Shown: one piece after another, positions 24,196 to 34,281 of the stretch
How positions within the stretch are numbered: position 1 is the first letter of the stretch
Layout: every line of letters starts with the position of its first letter
NCBI RefSeq assembly: GCF_014596475.1
Contig: NZ_MECJ01000033.1
Span: 186,001-250,000 of the forward strand
Direction: 5' to 3'
Source: Streptomyces sp. CBMA152
GTDB taxonomy: Bacteria > Actinomycetota > Actinomycetes > Streptomycetales > Streptomycetaceae
Length of the DNA: 64,000 nt
Notes under the pieces: generated by a model
What the model saw: the letters and a program-made list of their open reading frames with translations, nothing else
What the model was told of the DNA's origin: nothing
The model's database searches: none
Made by a program: the position numbers and the translations under genes

Positions 24196-24522
24196 ATGAG
24201 CATTGTGAAGATCAACGTCCTGACGGTTCCCAGCGAGCAGCGCGAGGTGCTGGAGCAGCGGTTCGCTGCGCGGGCCGGGGCGGTGGAGAACTCCGACGGT
24301 TTCGAGTGGTTCGAGCTTCTTCGGCCGGTCGAGGGGACGGACCAGTACCTGGTGTATACGCGGTGGCGTAGCGAGGCGGACTTCGAGGCGTGGATGTCTA
24401 CGACGATGCGTGCGTCGCACGGCGGGGGCGACTCGGCCGAGGGTGAGCGCCCGAAGCCCGCCGCCACCGGTTCCACGCTGTGGTCCTTCGAAGTGGTCCA
24501 GCAGGCGGCCCCGAAGGCCTGA
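24196..24522 (+). CDS. MhuD-type heme-degrading monooxygenase
   Basis: 108 residues from ATG 24196. The ferredoxin-like fold is that of IsdG/antibiotic-biosynthesis monooxygenases. The sequence aligns from residue 1 with mycobacterial MhuD (VKIN..., RAGAVENSDGF, LLRPVEGTDQY). All the MhuD residues I can place are kept: Asn7, Arg22, Trp66 and the heme ligand His75 (ASHGGG). MhuD opens heme to mycobilins without releasing CO. A role in heme-iron recovery is therefore much better supported than antibiotic synthesis. No heme transporter is adjacent. It stands alone between the divergent GT87 gene and a repeat region. Confidence 0.9.
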   Translation: MSIVKINVLTVPSEQREVLEQRFAARAGAVENSDGFEWFELLRPVEGTDQYLVYTRWRSEADFEAWMSTTMRASHGGGDSAEGERPKPAATGSTLWSFEVVQQAAPKA

Positions 24523-24596
24523 CGGCTGAGCCCCCACCCCACCCCTTCCCGAAACCCTCCGGGGGATCTCTTCGCCAGCGGACCGTGCTGGGTTAC

Positions 24597-24665
24597 TCGC
24601 GCAGTTCCCCGCGCCCCTTGATGGGCCCTTCGGGCCCTCCTTTAGGGGCGCGGGGAACTGCGCGA
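24597..24665. repeat. 21-bp interspersed repeat in inverted pair (hairpin)
   Basis: Arms 24597-24617 and 24645-24665 are exact 21-bp reverse complements around GGGCCCTTCGGGCCC. The arm sequence is the same repeat as at 16877, 30542 and 42418. Besides being dispersed, it could terminate transcription from the heme oxygenase gene (24196) and from the small gene at 24787. The rest of 24523-24786 holds only GC-rich repeat fragments. Confidence 0.8.
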
Positions 24666-24786
24666 CCAGCCCCCACCGGCGGTCAGCCGAAGAACGGGGT
24701 CCGGGGGCGTAGCCCCCGGGAGACCGGCCTCGCCCACCACCCGGCCGCCCGCCAAGGGCTTTCGGGAAGGGGCGGGGTGGGGAAAG

Positions 24787-25194
24787 CTACAGCTCCAGCA
24801 ACCGCTCCGTAAGCGCACGGCACTCCCGCAGGGCCAGCCGCAACTCCTCCGTGTCGGCCTTGCCGGAGGCCACGGCCCGGCGCTCGCGGACGAGGTCGGG
24901 AAGACGCGCGACGACCTCCCCCAGCACCGCATCCGCCTCGGACACAGCCTGCCGAGGCTCATCCACGAACCCACTCACCGCCCGGTGCAACCGCAGCGCC
25001 CACTTGTCCCGCTCCTCCGTGGGGAGCAGAGCAACAGGCGACAGCTCAGGCCGCGGAGGCGGCACAGGCGACTCACCCTGGGCCGAGGCCGAGGCCTCCA
25101 CGGGGCCGACCGGAGCCGAGCCCGAGCCCGACGCGGGGTCGACCGGGAACGGCCCCGGCCCCGCATCCACCGCGCCGTACTCCTCGCCCCGCAT
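24787..25194 (-). CDS. hypothetical protein with proline-rich N-terminus
   Basis: 135 residues from ATG 25194, overlapping the stop of the preceding gene as TGATG. The first ~55 residues are Pro/Ser/Gly/Glu-rich and probably disordered. The rest is helical (EERDKWALRLHRAVSGFVDEPRQAV...) and ends with ADTEELRLALRECRALTERLLEL. That ending repeats the C-terminal pattern of the upstream gene product (ADTEEMREAMIEARTLFEELL), so the pair arose by duplication or works together. No function recognised. Confidence 0.75.
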   Translation of the reverse strand: MRGEEYGAVDAGPGPFPVDPASGSGSAPVGPVEASASAQGESPVPPPRPELSPVALLPTEERDKWALRLHRAVSGFVDEPRQAVSEADAVLGEVVARLPDLVRERRAVASGKADTEELRLALRECRALTERLLEL

Positions 25195-25757
25195 CACGCC
25201 GCACCCCGCTTGGCCGCATGCCGGGGCCCAGCCGTCAGCAGCTCCTCGAACAGCGTGCGCGCCTCGATCATCGCCTCGCGCATCTCCTCGGTGTCGGCCG
25301 CGCCCCGAGCCGCCCGATGCACCCGGCGGTAGCCGTCGAGGCGACCGGCGTGGTGCACGGACAGCGCCGCGATCTGGTCGTCGTACGCCTTCGCCGCCGG
25401 GAAACCCCGTTCCTCAGCGAGCCGCGCCATCAACTTGTCGGCCTCCTCCGTCGCATGCCGGGGCGAGTCGACGAACTGCTCCTGGATCCCCGCCCAGCGG
25501 ACGAGGTAGTGCTCACGCACCTCGACCGGCATCGGCCGCTCCGCGAGCGAACCGTGCCGCTTCAGCCGCTCGCCGAGCTCGCGTTCGGCCGCGCGGCGAT
25601 CCCCGTCGTGCAGGACGACCGCCCGGTCGTACTCGGGGCCGAAACGCCGTCGCAGCCCGCGCCCGCCCGCCGCCGTACCCCGTACGACGAGGAGCGCGAC
25701 GGCGGCGAGCACGACGACGGACACCGCGATCAGAACGACGATCACGATCGTGGACAT
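25194..25757 (-). CDS. single-pass membrane protein of unknown function
   Basis: 187 residues from ATG 25757 with GGAGGG upstream. One N-terminal membrane helix (STIVIVVLIAVSVVVLAAVALLVV) precedes a long charged, helical cytoplasmic domain (GPEYDRAVVLHDGDRRAAERELGERLKRHGS...). The GPEYDR...R..AE.EL..R motif is widespread in actinobacterial membrane-anchored helical proteins. It is cotranscribed with the downstream gene at 24787. Confidence 0.82.
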   Translation of the reverse strand: MSTIVIVVLIAVSVVVLAAVALLVVRGTAAGGRGLRRRFGPEYDRAVVLHDGDRRAAERELGERLKRHGSLAERPMPVEVREHYLVRWAGIQEQFVDSPRHATEEADKLMARLAEERGFPAAKAYDDQIAALSVHHAGRLDGYRRVHRAARGAADTEEMREAMIEARTLFEELLTAGPRHAAKRGAA

Positions 25758-25861
25758 GACTACCCTCCGGTGAGTGTGCGTACGGACGCGACATGGGTCC
25801 GCACACCGGGTCACCAGGAATTCGGTGGCCAAACAGCAACCGCTTCGGGTAGGCAGGCGCC

Positions 25862-26365
25862 ATGAGTTGGATCATGATCCGCGAGCCGTACGACACCCCG
25901 GACGCCACACTGCTCCGCCGCGACTACTACGACGAGGTCGCGAGCCGCTGGTACGGACGGCCGGCCACCGCCGAGGAGATCGAGCAGGGGCTGACCGACG
26001 ACGGGGCCGAGAGACTGCGGCCCCCTCTGGGCGACTTCGTCGTCGGGCGCCACAACGGCAGGCCCGGCGCCTGCGGCGGCATCCAGCTCTGCGAGACCCC
26101 TCCCGTCATCAACGGCACCGCCCCGGCCACCGCCGAGCTGACCCGCGTCTACGTACGACCGGAGCTGCGCGGAAGCGGCGGCGGCGCGGCCCTGCTCACC
26201 GCCCTGGAGGACGCCGCCCGCCGCCTGGGCGCCCGCCGTCTCGCCCTGGACACCCGCCACGACCTCGTCGAGGCCCGCGCGCTGTACGCCAGGAACGGTT
26301 ACCGCGAGATCCCCGCGTACGTCCAACGTCCTTACGCGGAACGGTGGTTCGCGAAGGAGCTCTAA
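25862..26365 (+). CDS. GNAT-family N-acetyltransferase
   Basis: 167 residues from ATG 25862. The acetyl-CoA-binding core is AELTRVYVRPELRGSGGGAALLTALEDAA (pyrophosphate-binding R-x-x-G-x-G/A variant), followed by RRLALDTRHDLVEARALYARNGYREI, the C-terminal GNAT strand and helix. The acceptor cannot be predicted. It ends three bases from the convergent MFS-MarR gene. Confidence 0.9.
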   Translation: MSWIMIREPYDTPDATLLRRDYYDEVASRWYGRPATAEEIEQGLTDDGAERLRPPLGDFVVGRHNGRPGACGGIQLCETPPVINGTAPATAELTRVYVRPELRGSGGGAALLTALEDAARRLGARRLALDTRHDLVEARALYARNGYREIPAYVQRPYAERWFAKEL

Positions 26366-26368
26366 GCA

Positions 26369-28456
26369 CTACCGTGCATGGTCGCGGCGCAGCTCCGGGC
26401 CCCGGGGCGACTCGCCGTCCGAGCCGGACATCTCCGCCGTCAACTCCTCCACCAGCTTGGCCAGATCGGTGGGACGGTCCGGGCCCCACCAGTCGCCGAG
26501 GAGTTCGCCAAGGGACTCCTCGCGGGCCGAGGCGAGGCGGAGCGCCGTCTCGCGGCCGGGTTCCGTGGGGACGAGCGCGATGCCCTCGCGGCGGGCCAGG
26601 CCCCGCTCCTCCAGCTGGCGGCCCGCCGCGGTGATCACCGTGAGGGGTACGGGCACACGCTCGGAGAGGAGAGCCGGTTCGGCGGAGCCGTAGCGGTGGA
26701 TGCGCAGCAGCAGCCAGCTCGACGCGGGGAGCAGGTCGAGTCCGGCGCGGGCGGTGATCCGCTCGTACAGATCGCGCCGCCCCTCCCGCGTGCCGAGCAC
26801 CGACAGCGCCCGCGCGCACTCGTCGTACGACGAACGCTGGACCGGGTTCGAGGCCACGGTCTCGCTCACGTCGGGCGCGGTGACGGCGCCGCGCAGCTTG
26901 TCCTCGCGCAGGAACCAGGCGACCACGAAGGCAACTAGCGTCACCGGGACCGCATAGAGGAAGACGTCCGTGATCGACTGTGAGTACGCGTGCAGGACCG
27001 GGGGACGGACAGTGGGCGGCAGGGCCGCGATCGTGCGGGGGTCGGCGGCCAGTTGGGACGGGCCGGTGCCCGCCGGGAGCGGTCGGCCCGCGAGGGCGTC
27101 GGCGAGTTTGTCGTTGAGGCGGTTGGTGAAGATGGTGCCGAAGATGGCCACGCCGAACGACGCCCCGATCGAGCGGAAGAACGTCGCTCCGGACGTGGCT
27201 ACGCCCAGGTCCCCGTAACTGACGGCGTTCTGCACCACCAGGACCAGGACCTGCATCACCAGGCCGAGGCCCGCGCCGAAGACGAAGAAGTAGACGCTCA
27301 TCTCCCACGTCGAACTCGCCTCGGTGAGCCGGTGCAGCAGCATCAGGCCGATCGTCACCACCGCCGTGCCCGCGATCGGGAACACCTTCCAGCGGCCGGT
27401 GCGCGAGACGATCTGGCCCGAGGCCGTCGAGGTGAGCAGCATGCCGAACACCATCGGGAGCATGTGCACCCCGGACATCGTCGGTGTCACACCCTGCACG
27501 ACCTGCAAGAACGTCGGCAGATACGTCATCGCGCCGAACATCGCGAAGCCCACGACGAAGCTGATGACCGCGACGAGCGAGAACGTACGGATACGGAACA
27601 GCTTCAGCGGAAGGACCGGTTCCACCGCCCTGCGCTCCACCGCCACGAAGCAGCCGAGCAGCACCGCGCCCAGCACCGCGAGCCCGATGATCTCGGCGGA
27701 TCCCCAGGCCCAGGTCGTCCCGCCGAGCGAGGCCACCAGGACCAGACAGGTGGCGACGGACGCGATCAGGAACGTGCCGAGGTAGTCGATGGTGTGGCGG
27801 GTGCCGCGCACCGGGATGTGCAGCACGGCCGCGATGACGATGAGCGCCACCACGCCGACCGGCAGGTTGACGTAGAACACCCAGCGCCAGCTGAGGTGTT
27901 CGGTGAAGAAGCCGCCGAGCAGCGGCCCCAGCACGCTCGTCGCACCGAAGACCGCGCCGAACAGGCCCTGGTAGCGGCCGCGTTCGCGGGGCGGCACGAT
28001 GTCGCCGACGATCGCCATCGACAGCACGATCAGCCCGCCGCCGCCCAGCCCCTGCACGGCCCGGAAGGCGATCAACTGCGCCATGTTCTGGGCGACTCCG
28101 CACAGTACGGAGCCGATGAGGAAGAGCACGATGGCCGACTGGAACAGCTTCTTGCGGCCGTACTGGTCGCCGAGCTTGCCCCAGAGCGGGGTCGCGGCGG
28201 TGGAGGCGAGCATGTACGCGGTGACGACCCAGGACAGATGCTCCATCCCGCCGAGGTCGCTGACGATGGTCGGCAGGGCGGTGGAGACGATGGTCTGGTC
28301 GAGGGCCGCGAGCAGCATGCCGAGGAGCAGCGCGCCGATGGCGACGAGCACGGTCCGCCGCTCCTGTCCCGCACCGGGAGGTATGGCGGTGGGGTCTGCG
28401 GGATCCGTGGGTTCCCTGGGGTCCCTGGGGGCCGTTTCCCGAGCTTCCTGAGCCAT
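26369..28456 (-). CDS. DHA2-type multidrug MFS transporter with C-terminal MarR-like domain
   Basis: 695 residues from ATG 28456 (GAGAGGGG upstream). The first ~535 residues form a 14-helix drug:H+ antiporter: motif C-like AFGATSVLGPLLGGFF, motif A GKLGDQYGRKK, ALDQTIVSTALPTIV at helix 1. Residues ~545-690 leave the membrane and look like a winged-helix domain of the MarR class (CARALSVLGTREGRRDLYERITARAGL, LTVITAAGRQLEERGLARREG, ALVPTEPGRETALRLASA). Fusion of pump and DNA-binding-type domain is uncommon. It could sense substrate at the membrane or act structurally; no role is proven. Confidence 0.9.
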   Translation of the reverse strand: MAQEARETAPRDPREPTDPADPTAIPPGAGQERRTVLVAIGALLLGMLLAALDQTIVSTALPTIVSDLGGMEHLSWVVTAYMLASTAATPLWGKLGDQYGRKKLFQSAIVLFLIGSVLCGVAQNMAQLIAFRAVQGLGGGGLIVLSMAIVGDIVPPRERGRYQGLFGAVFGATSVLGPLLGGFFTEHLSWRWVFYVNLPVGVVALIVIAAVLHIPVRGTRHTIDYLGTFLIASVATCLVLVASLGGTTWAWGSAEIIGLAVLGAVLLGCFVAVERRAVEPVLPLKLFRIRTFSLVAVISFVVGFAMFGAMTYLPTFLQVVQGVTPTMSGVHMLPMVFGMLLTSTASGQIVSRTGRWKVFPIAGTAVVTIGLMLLHRLTEASSTWEMSVYFFVFGAGLGLVMQVLVLVVQNAVSYGDLGVATSGATFFRSIGASFGVAIFGTIFTNRLNDKLADALAGRPLPAGTGPSQLAADPRTIAALPPTVRPPVLHAYSQSITDVFLYAVPVTLVAFVVAWFLREDKLRGAVTAPDVSETVASNPVQRSSYDECARALSVLGTREGRRDLYERITARAGLDLLPASSWLLLRIHRYGSAEPALLSERVPVPLTVITAAGRQLEERGLARREGIALVPTEPGRETALRLASAREESLGELLGDWWGPDRPTDLAKLVEELTAEMSGSDGESPRGPELRRDHAR

Positions 28457-28605
28457 GGCCGCCCCTCTCTGTCTCCTACTTCCTCCATCCTGATCGCAAT
28501 GTCCGGATATGGCCTGCCGGGGTCGGCGGGGGCCGGTGATCGGGCGGCGCGGGGCCTGCCGCGAGCCTGCATAATCGCTGGCAGTTCAAGGGGAGGGGAC
28601 CCACC

Positions 28606-29640
28606 ATGCGGGCACACGTATGTCCTGAATGCGGTACGGAACGCGAGCACGACGGCAGACCCGGCTGCCCCTGCGCCGCCCGCGCCGCCGAGGCCGCACG
28701 CGCCGAGCGCTCGGCCGAGATAGCCGCGAGCGAGGACTTCGACCCGCTGCGCCTGCGGCCGTACGTGACGCTGGAGAACGTGGGGGTGGAGGGGGCGGGT
28801 TCGGGTGCGGGGGCCCCTTCGGCCGGCGACCCGACGGCGACGATGCCGCTGCGGGCGGTGCCGGCGGGGCCGGTGGCGGGGCCGGTTTTCGGGGGTGCCG
28901 CCGGTCGGGCCGCCGCCGGTGGTGACGCCTTCGCGGGCGCGCCCGGCCCGGTGGCCGCTGCGGGCGACGGCGACACCGACACGTACACCGACTCCGACGC
29001 CTACGAGCCCGTACTGCGCCCGGCCGCCGCCCCGTCCCGCTCCCGCCGTCGCCGCCCCCTCCTCCTGGCCTCGGTCGCCGCCGCGACGATCCTCGCCGTC
29101 GGTACGGCGGCTTTCGCGGGCGGCGGGCTGTTCGGCGGCGGGCACGGCGACTCGGCGGCGCTGCCCGACACGACCGTCTCGACCCTCCCGTACGGCGACA
29201 CCCCCTCCGTGGCCGACCCGACGCCCTCCCCCACCGCGTCGAAGTCCGCCCACGGCGCCCCGAGCGCGAGCCCGTCGCCGCGCAAGAGCTCACCGACGCC
29301 GAGCCGTACGCCCGGGCGCTCCCCCAGCCCGTCCCGCAAGCCGGTCTCCCCGACGCCCTCCCCGTCGAAGGCCACCGGCAGCGTGGACAGCGCCCCGGCC
29401 GATCAGCCCGCCGCCGCACCCGTACTGCGCCGGGGTGACAGCGGGCCCGAGGTGGCCGAACTCCAGGACCGGCTGGCGCAGTTGACGATCTACGACGGGA
29501 ACGCGGACGGCCGGTTCGGCTCGCGCACCGAGCGCGCGGTGAGCACGTACCAGTCGTACATGGGCCTCGACGCGGACCCGCCGGGCGTCTACGGCCCGGA
29601 GACGCGCCGCACCCTGGAAGCCCAGACGTCCGGTTCATAA
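28606..29640 (+). CDS. membrane protein with zinc-ribbon head and peptidoglycan-binding tail
   Basis: 344 residues from ATG 28606, with GGGGAGGGG upstream. Order: N-terminal CPECG...CPC zinc-ribbon-like motif (~6-24), a Gly/Ala/Pro-rich cytoplasmic linker, a basic patch RSRRRRP, one membrane helix (LLLASVAAATILAVGTAAFAG, ~150-172), a Ser/Pro/Lys stalk (~200-265) and a C-terminal PG_binding_1 domain (VLRRGDSGPEVAELQDRL...DGRFGSRTERAVSTYQ). It probably tethers a cytoplasmic element to the cell wall. Followed by a strong terminator at 29659. Confidence 0.88.
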   Translation: MRAHVCPECGTEREHDGRPGCPCAARAAEAARAERSAEIAASEDFDPLRLRPYVTLENVGVEGAGSGAGAPSAGDPTATMPLRAVPAGPVAGPVFGGAAGRAAAGGDAFAGAPGPVAAAGDGDTDTYTDSDAYEPVLRPAAAPSRSRRRRPLLLASVAAATILAVGTAAFAGGGLFGGGHGDSAALPDTTVSTLPYGDTPSVADPTPSPTASKSAHGAPSASPSPRKSSPTPSRTPGRSPSPSRKPVSPTPSPSKATGSVDSAPADQPAAAPVLRRGDSGPEVAELQDRLAQLTIYDGNADGRFGSRTERAVSTYQSYMGLDADPPGVYGPETRRTLEAQTSGS

Positions 29641-29658
29641 CCGAGCAAACAGATACAA

Positions 29659-29705
29659 AACCGCCCCCACCACGTCCGCAGTCGAACGGTCGGGTGGGGG
29701 CGGTT
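29659..29705 (+). terminator. terminator-like hairpin after the peptidoglycan-binding gene
   Basis: 13-bp arms AACCGCCCCCACC (29659-29671) and GGTGGGGGCGGTT (29693-29705), 19 bp past the stop at 29640. A wider 10-bp repeat, GATACAAAAC (29652-29661) and GTTTTGTATC (29723-29732), encloses it. Confidence 0.75.
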
Positions 29706-29819
29706 GGCGTATTCGGCCCTACGTTTTGTATCGTGGAGGAACAAAGTGGCTCCGTCCGTATTCCCTGACCGGCGGGCGGGGCCGCTTGTGTCTCTGCTCC
29801 CGCTCCCAGGAGTCCGCCG

Positions 29820-30485
29820 ATGACGGCCACGCCCACCACCCTGACCGCCCGCGCCCTCCTGCTCGACATGGACGGCACGATCGTCAACTCCGACGCCGTG
29901 GTCGAGCGCTGCTGGCGCGCCTGGGCCGTCGAGCACGGGCTCGACCCCGACGAGGCGCTGAAGGTCGTCCACGGCCGCCAGGGCTACGCCACCATGGCCG
30001 TCCTCCTGCCGGACCGCCCGATGGAGCAGAACCACGCCGACAACCGCGTGATGCTCGCCCAGGAGACCGCCGACACCGACGGCGTCGTCCCCGTCCCCGG
30101 CGCCCCCGCCTTCATGGCCGCCCTCGCCGATCTCCCCCACGCCCTGGTCACCTCGGCCAACGAGCCCCTGGCCCGCACCCGCATGGCCGCGGCGGGCCTC
30201 CCCATGCCCACCGTCCAGGTAACCGCCGAACGAGTAGGCGCCAGCAAGCCCGACCCCGAAGGCTTCCTGAAGGGCGCCGCGGAACTGGGCTTCGACGCGT
30301 CGGACTGCATCGTCTTCGAGGACTCGGAGGCGGGCATACGGGCTGGCAAGGCGGCGGGGATGCGCGTGATCGGCGTGGGCCCGCGAGCGGCAGAGCATGA
30401 GCCGACGGCGTACGTGCCGGACCTGACGCACGTAACGGTGACGCCGCAGACGGACGGATCGATCCGCCTGACGATCAGGCCCTGA
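29820..30485 (+). CDS. HAD-family sugar-phosphatase-like hydrolase
   Basis: 221 residues from ATG 29820. Motif I LLDMDGTIVNSD with nucleophile Asp, motif II VTSANEP, motif III Lys in ASKPDPEGF, motif IV FEDSEAGIRAGKAAGM. A helical C1 cap lies between I and II. This is the beta-phosphoglucomutase / 2-deoxyglucose-6-phosphatase / glycerol-phosphatase branch; the substrate is not determined by sequence. It stands alone between a terminator-like hairpin and a dispersed repeat. Confidence 0.92.
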   Translation: MTATPTTLTARALLLDMDGTIVNSDAVVERCWRAWAVEHGLDPDEALKVVHGRQGYATMAVLLPDRPMEQNHADNRVMLAQETADTDGVVPVPGAPAFMAALADLPHALVTSANEPLARTRMAAAGLPMPTVQVTAERVGASKPDPEGFLKGAAELGFDASDCIVFEDSEAGIRAGKAAGMRVIGVGPRAAEHEPTAYVPDLTHVTVTPQTDGSIRLTIRP

Positions 30486-30541
30486 GCACCCGTACCCGCT
30501 AGGGGCGCGTCGGCCCGCGATCGCCCCGCAGGGGCGTCTTA

Positions 30542-30562
30542 GGGGCGCGGGGAACTGCGCGA
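30542..30562 (+). repeat. interspersed 21-bp repeat, single copy
   Basis: Exact copy of the 16877-16897 repeat in the 132-bp convergent gap between the HAD gene and the GDT1-family gene. Confidence 0.75.
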
Positions 30563-30617
30563 CCAGCCACGACCAACCCGCAGCCGAAAGCGCAGCCCGG
30601 ACCGAATGGTGCAGGCT

Positions 30618-31199
30618 TCAGCCCGCGATCGCCTCGAACAGGCTGAACCCAGCAAGCGCGGCCATCAAACACGCCGCAACCTTGGTGATCAGCTTCAACG
30701 GCACGTACTTCATCAACGTCCGCCCGCCCAGAATGCCCAGACCCGCGACCGCCCACAGAGCGAGCACCGCACCCAGGCCCACCGACAGCGGGCTGTCATA
30801 ACGGGCGGCCAGGTTCGCGGTCATGATCTGCGTCAGATCACCGAACTCCGCGACCAGGATCAACATGAACCCCGCCCCGGACACCTTCCAGAAGGACTGA
30901 TCGGCCGGGGCCGCGACGTCCTCCTCGTCGTCGTCCTTCTTGAAGAGCAGCACCGCCGCCCCCGCAAGGAACAGCACGCCCACGATCGCCTGGAGCAGCC
31001 GGTGCGGCAGCAGCGTCAGCACGCTGCCCGCCGCGATGGCGAGCGCGACATGGAGCGCGAACGCGGCCGCGACGCCGACGAACACGTACGACGCCTTGTA
31101 ACGGGTGCCGAGCATCAGGCCCGCGAGCGCGGTCTTGTCGGGGAGTTCGGCAAGGAAGACCACGCCGAACGTGATCGCCAGGATGGTGAAGCTGAGCAC
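30618..31199 (-). CDS. TMEM165/GDT1-family manganese exporter
   Basis: 193 residues from GTG 31199. Two homologous halves, each with the UPF0016 signature: FLAELPDKTALAGLML (~15-30) and LVAEFGDLTQIMTANLAAR (~115-133). The acidic residues are those thought to bind Mn2+/Ca2+. Six membrane helices flank a central acidic loop (KKDDDEEDVAAPADQ). The leader is a yybP-ykoY manganese riboswitch, which strongly supports Mn2+ efflux as the function. Confidence 0.94.
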   Translation of the reverse strand: MLSFTILAITFGVVFLAELPDKTALAGLMLGTRYKASYVFVGVAAAFALHVALAIAAGSVLTLLPHRLLQAIVGVLFLAGAAVLLFKKDDDEEDVAAPADQSFWKVSGAGFMLILVAEFGDLTQIMTANLAARYDSPLSVGLGAVLALWAVAGLGILGGRTLMKYVPLKLITKVAACLMAALAGFSLFEAIAG

Positions 31200-31298
31200 G
31201 GAAAAGATTCCTCAATCGGTCGGGCACGGCCGTACCGAGAGCGTTTCACGAAGAAGATCCGGGGTCGCTTCGGCACGGCAGCGCCATGAACGGTCATG

Positions 31299-31422
31299 GT
31301 CACTGCGGCCGAAGGTCTCGCTGGCCGACCCTCGCGGGCCTGCCTCCGGGCGCCGGCTGGGCTCTCCCTAGGGAGGTTCCAGCAGTATGTCGACGGTCCG
31401 GCGAAGAGCTACTCCCCTTCTG
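31299..31422 (-). promoter_or_regulatory. yybP-ykoY manganese riboswitch
   Basis: On the minus strand the leader of the GDT1-family gene reads GGGGAGTAGC, then CGTCGACATACTG, CCCGGAGGCAGGCCCG and GGCCAGCGAGACCTTCGGCC. The GGGGAGUA, CAUACUG and AGACCUU elements are the invariant parts of the Mn2+-sensing yybP-ykoY aptamer, in the right order. It ends about 100 bp before GTG 31199, leaving room for an expression platform. A -10-like TATTCT precedes it near 31435. Confidence 0.88.
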
Positions 31423-31520
31423 CTCCGTACAGAATACGGGACGCGAAGAATCCCCCGACAGGGACTTTGGTCCCACACGAGACCGCCGAGACCCGCCGAG
31501 GCCCGCCGCCAGAGGCGACG

Positions 31521-32264
31521 TCACCCCGCCACATCCCGATGCACCCTCCCCCGGGCCACCAGCTCAAGCACCACCGACACCGCCGTCGCCTGCACCGCCA
31601 TCAGCGCGACCAGGACGAACAGCTGCACCGCGCCCGCCTGCACCGGTGACGCGCCGCCGAGCAGCATGCCGACGAACGCGCCCGGCAGCGTGACCAGACC
31701 CACCGTCCGGGTCTGGTCGAGACCCGGGAGCAGCGCGTCGGACGCCGCCGTCCGGGCCACCTCCATCCGCGCGTCCCGGTCGAGCAGCCCGAGCGCCATC
31801 GCCGCCTCCACCTCGCCGCGCCGCACGGTCAGCTCGTCGAGCGCGCGCCGCCCACCGAGCACCGTCGCGGTGAGCGCGCCGCCGATGAGGATGCCGGTGA
31901 CGGGGATGAGCGCGATGCCCTTGACCGGGACGAGCCCGGTGAGCAGCAGCGCGGCCACGACCGGGGTGACCCCGGCCGCGATCGGCAGCCCGGCCCACCA
32001 CCAGGTGCCGTTGGGCGTCAGCCGCCGCCCGGCCGTACGTACCGCCACCGCGTACATCAGCAGCAGGAACCCGAGCAGCAGCGGCACCGACCCGACGACC
32101 CACCGGATCGCGCTCGCCACCACCGCGAGCTGAACGGCCGCCCGCACCCCGGCGACCAGGATCTCCCGGCCCCGCCCGAGGTGCGCGGCCGCCGCGACAC
32201 CGGCCGCGGCCAGCAGCAGTACGGCGAGGACGACCCCGAGCGTGAGGTTGACGGGCAGCAGCAC
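31521..32264 (-). CDS. FetB/UPF0014-family permease, without adjacent ATPase
   Basis: 247 residues from GTG 32264. A TACCGT hexamer lies a few bases upstream and no Shine-Dalgarno is visible, suggesting a leaderless message. Seven hydrophobic helices. The family signature is VTLPGAFVGMLLGGASPVQAGAVQL, with GRREILVAG-like and RRALDELTVRRGEVEAAMALG segments. In E. coli FetB pairs with the FetA ATPase for iron or manganese-related efflux. No FetA-like gene is in the window, so the ATPase must come from elsewhere. Divergent from phoD-like 32368. Confidence 0.88.
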   Translation of the reverse strand: MLLPVNLTLGVVLAVLLLAAAGVAAAAHLGRGREILVAGVRAAVQLAVVASAIRWVVGSVPLLLGFLLLMYAVAVRTAGRRLTPNGTWWWAGLPIAAGVTPVVAALLLTGLVPVKGIALIPVTGILIGGALTATVLGGRRALDELTVRRGEVEAAMALGLLDRDARMEVARTAASDALLPGLDQTRTVGLVTLPGAFVGMLLGGASPVQAGAVQLFVLVALMAVQATAVSVVLELVARGRVHRDVAG

Positions 32265-32367
32265 GCGCCCACGGTACGCCGGTGGAACCCGCGCGCAGGG
32301 TGGCACCGACGGCACTATCTCGCCACCGCGTCGTTCCGTACCGTACGGAACGACGGAGGGGGACGAC

Positions 32368-34047
<1,680 letters not shown>

Positions 34048-34281
34048 GGCGAGCAGACCAAGCAGCCCCAGCACGCGGCGTAAACCCCGCAGGCCGCGTA
34101 ACCCTGCGTCGCGACACGTTCGCGGTGTGTCCATGTATGCCCCCCGTAAAGGCGATTTCTGGCCGACCATAAGCGGAATCAGGTCACTTACTTAAACTTG
34201 AACTTGCAAGTACTACTCAGGCCTACCTAACCTTGAGACTTCAACGACCCCGTCCCCCCACCCCGAAGGAGCCCGTCCCCC

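Noticed and set aside
34195..34245. Possible DmdR/IdeR iron box before the DoxX gene (AGGCCTACCTAACCTTGA)
   Set aside because: Only the right half resembles the 19-bp consensus; the left half does not match.
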